Assembly: GCA_900548535.1 (NCBI GenBank)
Contig: URLG01000079.1
Location: 1-11,721, forward strand
Length of the DNA: 11,721 bases
Direction of reading: 5' to 3'
Origin: Candidatus Segatella intestinihominis
GTDB lineage: Bacteria > Bacteroidota > Bacteroidia > Bacteroidales > Bacteroidaceae
The notes beneath the pieces are model-generated. The model was not told where the DNA came from and ran no database searches. It saw only the letters and a program-made list of their open reading frames with translations. Below, piece after piece: positions 6,003 to 11,721 of this stretch (position 1 is the first letter of the stretch; every line of letters begins with the position of its first letter). The translations under genes were made by a program, and so were the position numbers.

Positions 6003-8183
6003 ATGTATAGCAAAGAAGAATTACAAGCAAAGAGTGTCGTTCAGTTGAAAGACATTGTAAAGGAGATTGGCGCCAAGATTAAGTCGGGCGACAACAAGGA
6101 GACTATCATTTATACCATCCTTGACAAGCAGGCAGAAACATCAGCTCAGCCTGCTGCCAAGCGTAAGCGTACACGCATCGCTGCCAAGAAGGAGGATCGC
6201 GTGTACAGTGTGAACGGCATCGAAGGCGAAAACTTTGACGTGCAGAAGCACCAGGTTACAGGTCCTAACGAGGCTACCCCTAACCATCCTACTGCCAGCG
6301 AAATTAGCATGGAGACAGCATCAAGCAAGGCCCCTGAAGAGGAGCCAACATTATTTAGCTTCGCAGAACAGCAGGCACAGGCCAAACAAAAGGAAGTCGA
6401 GGAGAAAGCTGCCCAAGAAGCAGCAGCAAAGGCAGCCGACCCACTGGCAGCCTTCCCTAAGCACCGTGGACGCAAGAGCAAGGCAGAGCTAGAAGCTATC
6501 GCAGCTGCCAAAGCAGCAGCTATCAAGAAACAGCAAGAAGAGATGCAGAAGGCTGCCAAAGCAGAAGCCAAGCAGAACGAGACTCAGACTGAGGAGCAGC
6601 CTGAAGCTGAAGCTAACTCAACCACCCCTACCACAGAAGAGCATACTTTCATCCCAGAGGAGCAGTTTGCCAATAACACCAATACAGGCGACGACGACAA
6701 GCAAGAACTCCTGGCTCAATTGCAAGCTAAGATGGAAGCTCACAATAACAATAATAATAACAACATCCCTACTGAAGATACAGAAGAAGCTCCTGCACAG
6801 GAAAGCACTCCTGCCGCTGCTCCTGCACCAAAGGCCGCTGCCACCACTACCGATGGCGTGGACCAAGACGGCGCATGGATGGGCGATCCAGGCGATGGCA
6901 CAGACTTCATCACCGTGGTAGACATCCCTATCGAAGACCAAGCTGCCATTCCAACAGTCGACATCTTCGACCGTCCGGTTAGCAATGCGCCACAAGCAGC
7001 CCATGCTCCGCAAGCCAACGAAGTAGCAGCTCAAGCAGCCAAGAACGAGCCAGCTTATGACTTCTCGGGCATCGTGAAATCATGCGGTGTGCTCGAAGTA
7101 ATGCCTGATGGATACGGATTCCTTCGCAGCAGCGACTTCAACTATCTCTCATCTCCTGACGACGTATATGTATCAGTAAATCAAGTGAAGCGTTATGGCT
7201 TGAAGACTGGTGACGTAGTAGAGTGCCAGGTTCGTCCACCACACGAGGGCGAGAAGTACTTCCCACTCACCAGCATCGAGAGCATCAACGGACGTGAGCC
7301 TTCAGAGGTACGCGACCGCATCCCATTCGAGCACCTTACTCCTCTCTTCCCAGACGAGAAGTTCAATCTCTGTGGCGATCGTCGCACAGCCAACCTCAGC
7401 ACACGTATTGTAGACCTCTTCTCTCCTATCGGTAAAGGTCAGCGTGCGCTCATCGTAGCTCAGCCTAAGACTGGTAAGACCATCTTGATGAAGGATATCG
7501 CCAATGCTATCGCAGCCAACCACCCAGAGGCTTACTTGATGATGTTGCTCATCGACGAGCGCCCAGAGGAGGTTACCGATATGGCTCGCACTGTAAATGC
7601 CGAGGTTATCGCATCTACATTCGATGAGCCTGCCGAGCGCCACGTCAAGATTGCCGGCATCGTATTGGAGAAGGCTAAGCGCATGGTTGAATGCGGCCAC
7701 GATGTAGTCATCTTCCTCGACTCTATCACCCGTCTGGCCCGTGCCTACAACACTGTGGCTCCTGCTTCTGGCAAGGTATTGACCGGTGGTGTGGATGCCA
7801 ATGCCCTACAGAAGCCTAAGCGCTTCTTCGGTGCAGCTCGTAACATCGAGGGTGGCGGTTCGCTCACCATCATCGCTACTGCCCTCATCGATACAGGTAG
7901 CAAGATGGACGAGGTCATCTTCGAGGAGTTCAAGGGTACAGGTAACATGGAGTTGCAGCTCGATCGCTCACTCAGCAACAAGCGCATCTTCCCAGCAGTC
8001 AACTTGGTAGCTTCTTCTACCCGTCGCGACGATCTCTTGCAAGACAAGACCACACTGGATCGTATGTGGATTTTGCGCAAGTACATCTCCGACATGAACC
8101 CTATCGAGGCGATGAACACCATCCATCGCAGCATGCAGAACACTCGCAACAACGACGAGTTCCTGCTCTCAATGAATTCGTAA
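6003..8183 (+). CDS. rho: Transcription termination factor Rho with large disordered insertion
   Basis: The protein has 726 residues against about 420 in E. coli. Rho is the hexameric RNA helicase that ends transcription. The N-terminal Rho_N helical domain spans about 3-45. Residues about 48-350 are low complexity: a basic patch (KRKRTR), Ala/Lys/Glu/Gln-rich stretches, seven consecutive Asn (248-254), an Ala/Pro segment and an island with GAWMGDPGDGTDF. The cold-shock RNA-binding domain starts near 354 (DGYGFLRSSDFNYL). The ATPase core has Walker A AQPKTGKT (486-493), Walker B VVIFLDSITRLARAYN (568-583), the Q-loop SGKVLTGGVDANAL and the arginine-bearing SSTRRDDLL. All catalytic motifs are intact. 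The ATG at 6003 is chosen because an in-frame TTG at 5913 lies inside the -7 promoter box. The gene ends in a strong terminator and appears monocistronic. Confidence 0.95.
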   Translation: MYSKEELQAKSVVQLKDIVKEIGAKIKSGDNKETIIYTILDKQAETSAQPAAKRKRTRIAAKKEDRVYSVNGIEGENFDVQKHQVTGPNEATPNHPTASEISMETASSKAPEEEPTLFSFAEQQAQAKQKEVEEKAAQEAAAKAADPLAAFPKHRGRKSKAELEAIAAAKAAAIKKQQEEMQKAAKAEAKQNETQTEEQPEAEANSTTPTTEEHTFIPEEQFANNTNTGDDDKQELLAQLQAKMEAHNNNNNNNIPTEDTEEAPAQESTPAAAPAPKAAATTTDGVDQDGAWMGDPGDGTDFITVVDIPIEDQAAIPTVDIFDRPVSNAPQAAHAPQANEVAAQAAKNEPAYDFSGIVKSCGVLEVMPDGYGFLRSSDFNYLSSPDDVYVSVNQVKRYGLKTGDVVECQVRPPHEGEKYFPLTSIESINGREPSEVRDRIPFEHLTPLFPDEKFNLCGDRRTANLSTRIVDLFSPIGKGQRALIVAQPKTGKTILMKDIANAIAANHPEAYLMMLLIDERPEEVTDMARTVNAEVIASTFDEPAERHVKIAGIVLEKAKRMVECGHDVVIFLDSITRLARAYNTVAPASGKVLTGGVDANALQKPKRFFGAARNIEGGGSLTIIATALIDTGSKMDEVIFEEFKGTGNMELQLDRSLSNKRIFPAVNLVASSTRRDDLLQDKTTLDRMWILRKYISDMNPIEAMNTIHRSMQNTRNNDEFLLSMNS

Positions 8184-8205
8184 TTACACATTATATTATA
8201 TATAT

Positions 8206-8240
8206 AAATCCCAGCTTGCCCACAGGCGAGCTGGGATTTT
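8206..8240 (+). terminator. Intrinsic terminator of rho
   Basis: An 11-bp perfect arm, AAATCCCAGCT (8206-8216) with AGCTGGGATTT (8229-8239), is extended by a T-G wobble and three G-C pairs to a CACA tetraloop (8221-8224). It is followed by TTTT. It lies 22 bp after the rho stop codon. It is notable that the gene for the Rho factor itself ends in a factor-independent terminator. Confidence 0.9.
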
Positions 8241-8316
8241 CGTTGATACATATCAAGAAATGCATATTACATTAATATTTCTTAGCAGAAGATGCTGATA
8301 TTAGATAAATTTTTGT

Positions 8317-8327
8317 TAACTTTGCAC
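8317..8327 (+). promoter_or_regulatory. -7 promoter element upstream of the 46-codon gene
   Basis: TAACTTTG followed by CAC matches the -7 consensus TAnnTTTG, including the GCAC extension seen at the rho and ABC-F promoters. The -33 position (about 8293-8297, GCTG/TGCT) is a poor match to TTTG. Predicted start is near 8331, with a leader of about 50 nt. Confidence 0.6.
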
Positions 8328-8379
8328 TCGAAAAGATTGAGATAACACATTAATAACATTAAAAGACTTTAAAAAGATT

Positions 8380-8520
8380 ATGATGACTATTTTTACTTTG
8401 GCATTCGCCGCAGTTATGTTTTCAGGTATGGTATTCTGCATGGGCATGTTCTTGAAGCATGTAGTAAGCTCTATCCCAGAAGTGACAGACATTAACCATC
8501 GCATGTGCTTGAGCAAGTAA
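8380..8520 (+). CDS. Small single-span membrane protein, 46 aa, unknown function
   Basis: I do not recognise this protein. It starts MMTIFTLAFAAVMFSGMVFC, and residues 3-25 form one continuous hydrophobic helix. A short polar tail follows (KHVVSSIPEVTDINHRMCLSK). It is methionine-rich (7 of 46) and has two cysteines, C20 in the helix and C43 in the tail. There is no signal-cleavage motif, so it is probably an inner-membrane anchor with the N-terminus outside, although topology is uncertain. Two adjacent ATGs (8380 and 8383) could start it. Support for a real gene: a -7 promoter element about 55 bp upstream, separation from rho by a strong terminator, and its own hairpin terminator just after the stop. 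Conservation in relatives would settle it. Confidence 0.6.
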   Translation: MMTIFTLAFAAVMFSGMVFCMGMFLKHVVSSIPEVTDINHRMCLSK

Positions 8521-8545
8521 GAATAGCAATATTCTATCAAATATA

Positions 8546-8596
8546 AATAGCGGGATGCTTCCTATAAGTATAGGTAATGCATCCCGCTATTGTTTT
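8546..8596. terminator. Bidirectional terminator between the small membrane protein gene and the TPR gene
   Basis: A 13-bp perfect stem, AATAGCGGGATGC (8546-8558) with GCATCCCGCTATT (8579-8591), is capped by a second hairpin, CCTAT-AAGT-ATAGG (8561-8574), and followed by GTTTT on the plus strand. It sits between two convergent genes, so it can end both. The plus-strand side has the better T-run. Confidence 0.88.
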
Positions 8597-8612
8597 AAAG
8601 ACAAGTCCTTTC

Positions 8613-9803
8613 CTACTTGGAGGTATCAACCTTAGATACGCCCTCCTTCTCCACCTCTTTCATCAGCTTGTCGTAATATTTATCGAGAAGTGCCAGCAAA
8701 GGCGCAGAATCTTCCTTTTTAGCAGCCTTCATATACTTCTCCAGATAAGGCACCTTACCCGTTAAGTCCTTATTACCACCATCATAAAATTCAAGCATAC
8801 TGGCTATGGCGTAACGAAACATATCCCTGGAAAAATCAGCAGAGTCTGTAACCAGTGCTGCCTCACAGCAGCCTGCGATATAAGCCACAGCGTATGGATA
8901 ATACTTTTCCGTAAAGAGTTGCGCCTCCTCCTTACCGATGGTAATATGCACCAAATCTGTTACAGCCGACCAGTTCATAATATACTGTGCCGCATTATCC
9001 ATCTTGTCAGCAGAAAGCAAATGTCCCAAATAATATTGGACCATCTTCAGGGCATCAGCCTTATGCGCCTTGCACTCATCAGGCGTCTTGAATTCTATCA
9101 TTTCAGGCAGATCAGCGATGCCATCCTCTTGTTCCTTGCTCAATTTTTCCTGTAAATCTCTTGTCTCCTGAGCCTTTTGCATCTGTCCATTGCCCTCATA
9201 GAAATCAGCAAGATAATCTAACTCACGGATATATGAGTCATCATGTTCGCCATATAAGTTCTTGTAAATACTCAATGCGCGAAGCTCATACTTCACAGCA
9301 TCGGCATACTGCTTGACAAGCGAACAGTTTTCCGCCACATGAAATAAGATAACCGCCATACTCTCATCATTCTGCTGACGTTTCTCATACCTAGAAAGAG
9401 CCTCCTTGCTATATTTCAACGCAGTTTCATAATCGGGCCTATCTGCAGTGGACAAATAAAACGCATAATTATCAAGCATCAAGATGTAGTTTACATTATT
9501 TGTATCTTGATTCTGTTCCCAATTATCCAAAGCCGCCTTTGCCGCCTTGATAGCATTGTCACTATCCTTCATGCGGAAATAACAACGAGCTTGGAAACGA
9601 AGATTGGCAAAATAAAGACTGTCTTTCTCGTCCAATAGAGCTTTCTGCTTGTGTAGCACCTCTACGCACTTCTTGTAATTTTCCCTATCATAAAGCTGCT
9701 GAGCCATCGAGTCCATCTTTAGGATAGAATTCTTGTCTTGTGCCTGCACTGCAAGAGGCAGAAACAAGAGCAGCGACAATGTAAGCTTCAATAATTGTTT
9801 CAT
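8613..9803 (-). CDS. Secreted tetratricopeptide-repeat protein
   Basis: The protein has 396 residues. A signal peptide (MKQLLKLTLSLLLFLPLAVQA) with an AxA-like site after A21 predicts export to the periplasm; there is no lipobox cysteine. The mature N-terminal half (about 33-215) is a row of helical TPR-like repeats: around 34-56 (AQQLYDRENYKKCVEVL), 65-95 (ANLRFQARCYFRMKDSDNAI), 105-138 (YETALKYSKEALSRYE) and 150-185 (YADAVKYELRALSIY). The half after about 230 is helical but without clear repeats and ends in a Lys/Glu-rich tail. TPR arrays bind partner proteins; the partner is not indicated by the neighbours. The ATG at 9801-9803 fits both the signal peptide and the promoter. The gene converges on the small membrane protein gene and diverges from yhcH, so it is probably transcribed alone. 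Confidence 0.85.
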   Translation of the reverse strand: MKQLLKLTLSLLLFLPLAVQAQDKNSILKMDSMAQQLYDRENYKKCVEVLHKQKALLDEKDSLYFANLRFQARCYFRMKDSDNAIKAAKAALDNWEQNQDTNNVNYILMLDNYAFYLSTADRPDYETALKYSKEALSRYEKRQQNDESMAVILFHVAENCSLVKQYADAVKYELRALSIYKNLYGEHDDSYIRELDYLADFYEGNGQMQKAQETRDLQEKLSKEQEDGIADLPEMIEFKTPDECKAHKADALKMVQYYLGHLLSADKMDNAAQYIMNWSAVTDLVHITIGKEEAQLFTEKYYPYAVAYIAGCCEAALVTDSADFSRDMFRYAIASMLEFYDGGNKDLTGKVPYLEKYMKAAKKEDSAPLLALLDKYYDKLMKEVEKEGVSKVDTSK

Positions 9804-9838
9804 ATTCCAGTATTTTTGTTAGTTGTTATATTCTCCTG

Positions 9839-9870
9839 CAAATATAGGAAGAAATCTCGAAACTTCCAAG
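9839..9870 (-). promoter_or_regulatory. Promoter of the TPR protein gene
   Basis: On the minus strand the -7 element is TATATTTG (9839-9846) followed by CAGG. Twenty bp upstream is CTTG (9867-9870), three of four matches to the TTTG -33 box. The predicted leader is about 28 nt. Confidence 0.65.
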
Positions 9871-9918
9871 CTTTTTCTCTAAAAATGATACGACTGTGTA
9901 GATATTTAACAGAAATCA

Positions 9919-9950
9919 TTTGGAAAAGCCATCAGAAAGAAGTAATTTTG
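9919..9950 (+). promoter_or_regulatory. Promoter of the yhcH-family gene
   Basis: TTTG (9919-9922), exactly 20 bp, then TAATTTTG (9943-9950) followed by CACC, a full match to the Bacteroidetes primary-sigma consensus. The predicted leader is about 33 nt, AT-rich and without a Shine-Dalgarno. Confidence 0.8.
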
Positions 9951-9990
9951 CACCTACAAACAAATCAATAACAAAATAACTACTTTACAA

Positions 9991-10650
9991 ATGAAAAGAA
10001 ACTATTTGATGGGCTTAACCCTGTTATTCGGAATGACACTCGCCCCTAGCGCATCGGCTAGCGCCCAATGCTGCCAAGAAGGTGTCTATACCCAAGACTA
10101 TAGCAACCAGCCAAAACTGGTGAAGGCTGCACAGAAATGGTACAAGAAAGGCAAATGGCGCAATGGCTTCAAGAAGGCAGATGCCCACAGCAGTGTGAAT
10201 CTCGTAGACTTCTACCTGCAATATCAGAAGAACCCAGAGCAGTGGAAAGCCCTCTTCGACTTTCTTGCCAAGACTGACCTTCTCACCATCTCCAAGGGCA
10301 AGCACCCTATCCCAGGTTCCGACCTCGTAGTAAGTGTAGAAGATAGCAATAACCAACCTTTGGAGAAGCGCTCCTCCGAGAGCCACTATAAGCATATCGA
10401 CTTCCAATATGTAGTAAAGGGTGTAGAGCGTTTCGGCATCATCGACCAATATACAAGCAAACCTAATTGCGAGTATCGTCCCGACGTGATTCATTACGAT
10501 TACGACAAGGCTCGCACTCGCTTTTACGACAGCACTCCCGATAAGTTCTTCATATTCTTCCCAGGAGATTGGCACATCGCCAAGATCAACAACGACACCA
10601 ATGACCAGACTATCCGCGTCATTGTAATCAAAGTAGATTATAAGGATTGA
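9991..10650 (+). CDS. Secreted YhcH/YjgK/YiaL (DUF386) family protein
   Basis: The protein has 219 residues. The C-terminal two thirds fit the DUF386 beta-barrel family. The central motif is ESHYKHIDFQYVVKG (130-144) and the late one FFPGDWHIAKI (189-199). E130, H132/H135, D137 and H195 are likely metal or ligand contacts by analogy with the family. E. coli members sit in sialic-acid and uronate gene sets and are suggested to act on sugar anomers or intermediates; the exact reaction is not firmly known to me. Unlike those cytosolic proteins, this one has an N-terminal signal peptide (MKRNYLMGLTLLFGMTLA, then SASASAQ), implying a periplasmic role, plus an extra segment (about 27-75) before the domain. 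It converges with uxaC about 1 kb away, which fits a uronate-related job. No hairpin terminator was found after the stop. Confidence 0.85.
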   Translation: MKRNYLMGLTLLFGMTLAPSASASAQCCQEGVYTQDYSNQPKLVKAAQKWYKKGKWRNGFKKADAHSSVNLVDFYLQYQKNPEQWKALFDFLAKTDLLTISKGKHPIPGSDLVVSVEDSNNQPLEKRSSESHYKHIDFQYVVKGVERFGIIDQYTSKPNCEYRPDVIHYDYDKARTRFYDSTPDKFFIFFPGDWHIAKINNDTNDQTIRVIVIKVDYKD

Positions 10651-10903
10651 TATTTCATACTCTTGCCCAAACAACCTGTCAAGCATTCTCCATTTTGATA
10701 GTCATAGGTGGCTATGATGCCTGCCTCTGTAGAAGCATAGGTATTTTTATCTCCATTCAGCAATCATCTTTGTAGCTAAGCTGTAGTTTCTTTGCCATAG
10801 GCTCCCTAGTCGATGGACTATGCCATGTGTATATACACGATGTGTAGACGCCCACCGCAGTCTCTATCTGAACATGATTTGAAATTTTCCAGGTTTCTAC
10901 AGG
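10638..10903 (-). pseudogene. Possible frameshifted gene remnant
   Basis: Two protein-like readings adjoin on the minus strand in different frames. The first (10903 to about 10757) contains IETAVGVYTS, WHSPSTREPM and KKLQLSYKDDC, then a stop. The second (from about 10760 down to a TAA at 10638-10640) reads NGDKNTYASTEAGIIATYDY and on to GKSMKYQSL. Adding one base at the junction would join them into about 88 codons. An in-frame TGA (10904-10906) precedes the first piece and no start codon is evident. I do not recognise the family. Its end would overlap the last 13 bp of the yhcH gene tail to tail. Open runs of this length can arise by chance, so this is a tentative call. Confidence 0.3.
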
Positions 10904-10934
10904 TCAGAAGAAACGTTAAGCAAACGTCTTCAAT

Positions 10935-11111
10935 TTAAAATAGTGCCAAACCACCAATTAGCGCCAGCATCTCATTGCCAGCAATCGGATAGTATGACGC
11001 TACGAAATTAATAAAAACTTTCGGGATGAGCAAATATTTGCGTGCTTTTCTGATATAATATTGGTATTTTATTTTAAAAACAAAATTCAATTTTCCTTTC
11101 ACCTTTTGCAT
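10935..11111 (-). CDS. Doubtful small ORF, 58 aa, basic N-terminus and hydrophobic C-terminus
   Basis: It starts MQKVKGKLNFVFKIKYQYYI with an ATG at 11109-11111 and stops with TAA at 10935-10937. The first 31 residues are rich in Lys, Arg and Tyr. The rest is hydrophobic and contains SYYPIAGNEMLALIGGLALF at the very end, which could be a membrane segment. I do not recognise it. There is no TAnnTTTG promoter element and no Shine-Dalgarno upstream. It lies in the gene-poor stretch between yhcH and uxaC, so it may be a relic or a chance frame. Confidence 0.25.
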   Translation of the reverse strand: MQKVKGKLNFVFKIKYQYYIRKARKYLLIPKVFINFVASYYPIAGNEMLALIGGLALF

Positions 11112-11284
11112 TTATTGCTTATTATTAGCGTATTGCGGTGAAAGGAGATATTTTTTCTATTCATAAGCCAATACACTGTGAAAGTAGAGACCAACCGCTA
11201 TAAATATAGAGAATAATGGTTGTAGTTGTAGGACATAACGACTATAGTTCCACATTATATTACCGAGAAGCCCTAGAATTACAC

Positions 11285-11476
11285 ATCTTACGGCGACCGC
11301 CACACAATCTTTTGACGGCCGTCGCACAATCTTACGGCGACCACCGTGCAATCTTTTGGCGGTCGTCAAAAGACATACGGAAAGCATTCTTTGCACCATA
11401 AGACCGTACACTTTGCACCATAAGACCGTACACTTTGCACCATAAGACCGTACATCTTGAATCTAATAACCGTACA
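11285..11476. repeat. 22-bp-phased tandem repeat array, two sub-families
   Basis: The array runs for about 8.7 periods of exactly 22 bp. In the left half, ATCTT recurs at 11285, 11307, 11329 and 11351. Each copy is followed by a GC-rich core with dyad character, for example GACGGCCGTC (11314-11323) and GGCGACCGCC (11292-11301). In the right half three identical 22-bp copies (11389-11410, 11411-11432, 11433-11454) begin CTTTGCACC and end CCGTACA. A fourth, degenerate copy (11455-11476) keeps the CCGTACA end in register. A poorly matching unit (about 11373-11394) bridges the halves without breaking the phase. Because 22 is not a multiple of three, the array is not coding. Confidence 0.88.
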
Positions 11477-11497
11477 ATACTACCCTTCGGGAAACAG

Positions 11498-11561
11498 AAA
11501 AAGTCCCTTCACCACAAGCATCTGATAATCATGCCAGTTAGCTCCCAGGTGAATGGACTTT
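11498..11561 (-). terminator. Probable uxaC terminator
   Basis: AAAGTCCCTTCACC (11500-11513) pairs with GGTGAATGGACTTT (11548-11561) over 14 positions with one mismatch. The 34-nt loop contains a possible inner GCAT/ATGC hairpin. On the minus strand the stem ends in GGGACTTTTTC, a usable T-run, and it lies about 80 bp beyond the uxaC stop. The large loop makes the call less certain than for the other terminators here. Confidence 0.5.
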
Positions 11562-11600
11562 GATAATAGAATTCTATTTTATGATTCTATCAAACATTGA

Positions 11601-11640
11601 CAGATAATCCACCTCAATGGCAGATAATCCACCTCATATT
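11601..11640. repeat. 20-bp tandem duplication after uxaC
   Basis: The 16-bp sequence CAGATAATCCACCTCA occurs at 11601-11616 and again at 11621-11636, a 20-bp period. It directly abuts the uxaC stop codon (11639-11641), so it lies in the 3' untranslated part of the message, before the likely terminator. Confidence 0.8.
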
Positions 11641-11721
11641 AATAGAACTTGAAGTAGTTGCGAGCATTGTTGTAAGAGATGTCCTCTACCATGCGAGAGA
11701 GGCTCTCCATGTCGTTAGGAA
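11639..11721 (-). CDS. uxaC: Uronate isomerase UxaC, C-terminal fragment
   Basis: The last 27 codons of a minus-strand gene cut by the window edge. The reading contains PNDMESLSRMVEDISYNNAR and ends NYFKFY. The pattern V-x-D-I-(C/S)-Y-N-N-A-x-N-(Y/F)-F closes bacterial glucuronate/galacturonate isomerases of the amidohydrolase superfamily. UxaC converts D-glucuronate to D-fructuronate and D-galacturonate to D-tagaturonate, the first cytosolic step of hexuronate breakdown. Only the tail is visible, so the catalytic residues cannot be checked. The nearby YhcH-family gene, whose relatives accompany uronate catabolism, supports the call. The gene is followed by a 20-bp duplication and a probable terminator. 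Confidence 0.8.
   Translation of the reverse strand, partial: PNDMESLSRMVEDISYNNARNYFKFY

Larger units (their letters stand above)
10651..11638. other. Gene-poor interval between yhcH and uxaC
   Basis: Almost 1 kb without a convincing intact gene. In order it holds a possible frameshifted remnant (10638-10903), a doubtful 58-codon minus-strand frame (10935-11111), about 170 bp of AT-rich sequence in which I see nothing clear, a 22-bp-phased repeat array (11285-11476), an inverted repeat that is probably the uxaC terminator (11500-11561) and a 20-bp duplication (11601-11640). No transposase fragment or terminal inverted repeats were found. Confidence 0.7.

Noticed and set aside
8206..8591. 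The two strong hairpins as terminal inverted repeats of a small mobile element around the 46-codon gene
   Set aside because: The two stems are different sequences, each is followed by a T-run, no target duplication is visible, and both lie where terminators are expected.
10024..10686. 220-codon minus-strand frame antisense to the yhcH-family gene
   Set aside because: The plus strand has a consensus promoter, a signal peptide and DUF386 motifs. The antisense frame is a shadow.
10827..10838. 12-bp palindrome GTGTATATACAC as an operator
   Set aside because: It is isolated within a gene-poor stretch, not near any promoter, and such AT-rich palindromes are common by chance.
11216..11401. 61-codon plus-strand frame
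   Set aside because: It also runs through the 22-bp repeats and has no promoter or family resemblance. Open frames on both strands here reflect repeat composition.
11157..11411. 84-codon minus-strand frame ending in a hydrophobic segment
   Set aside because: Its N-terminal half is read straight through the 22-bp repeat array, which cannot encode a periodic protein in one frame, and no promoter or ribosome binding site precedes it.
11285..11476. CRISPR array
   Set aside because: Units are 22 bp head to tail with no unique spacers, and no cas gene is present.

Overview
The window looks like ordinary chromosome of a Bacteroidales bacterium, most likely Prevotella/Segatella. Four things point there. 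The HtpG N-terminus is of the Bacteroidales type. Promoters fit the TTTG-N20-TAnnTTTG consensus of this phylum, and most starts lack a Shine-Dalgarno. Rho carries a very large disordered insertion. The set of secreted DUF1460, DUF4421 and YhcH proteins is also typical. Species assignment is inference; no rRNA or tRNA is present.

Left part (1-5850, minus strand): one run of genes, in order of transcription: a Uup-like ABC-F ATPase, the ribosome-assembly GTPase EngB (ysxC/yihA), a Gfo/Idh/MocA oxidoreductase, a DUF4421 outer-membrane beta-barrel candidate, a DUF1460 papain-fold amidase, and the first 32 codons of htpG. Gaps are 8 to 92 bp. Two of them are filled with decayed 7-bp-phased repeats. 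htpG has its own candidate promoter, which resembles a sigma-54 site.

Middle (5851-8600): a 152-bp divergent region carries two interleaved consensus promoters, one for the ABC-F gene and one for rho. rho encodes 726 residues, about 300 of them a low-complexity insertion between the N-terminal helical domain and the RNA-binding domain. It ends in a strong intrinsic terminator. A 46-codon single-span membrane protein follows, with its own -7 element and terminator.

Right part (8601-11721): a secreted TPR protein (minus) and a secreted YhcH/DUF386 protein (plus) are transcribed divergently, each from a recognisable promoter. At the right edge is the 3' end of uxaC (uronate isomerase, minus). 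YhcH-family genes are known to accompany sialic-acid and uronate catabolism, so the pair may be functionally linked. The roughly 990 bp between them holds no convincing intact gene. It contains a possible frameshifted remnant, a doubtful 58-codon frame, a striking 22-bp-phased repeat array, a likely uxaC terminator and a 20-bp tandem duplication.

No defence system, transposase or CRISPR array is visible. The least explained items are the 22-bp array, the heptamer-phased spacers and the small membrane protein.
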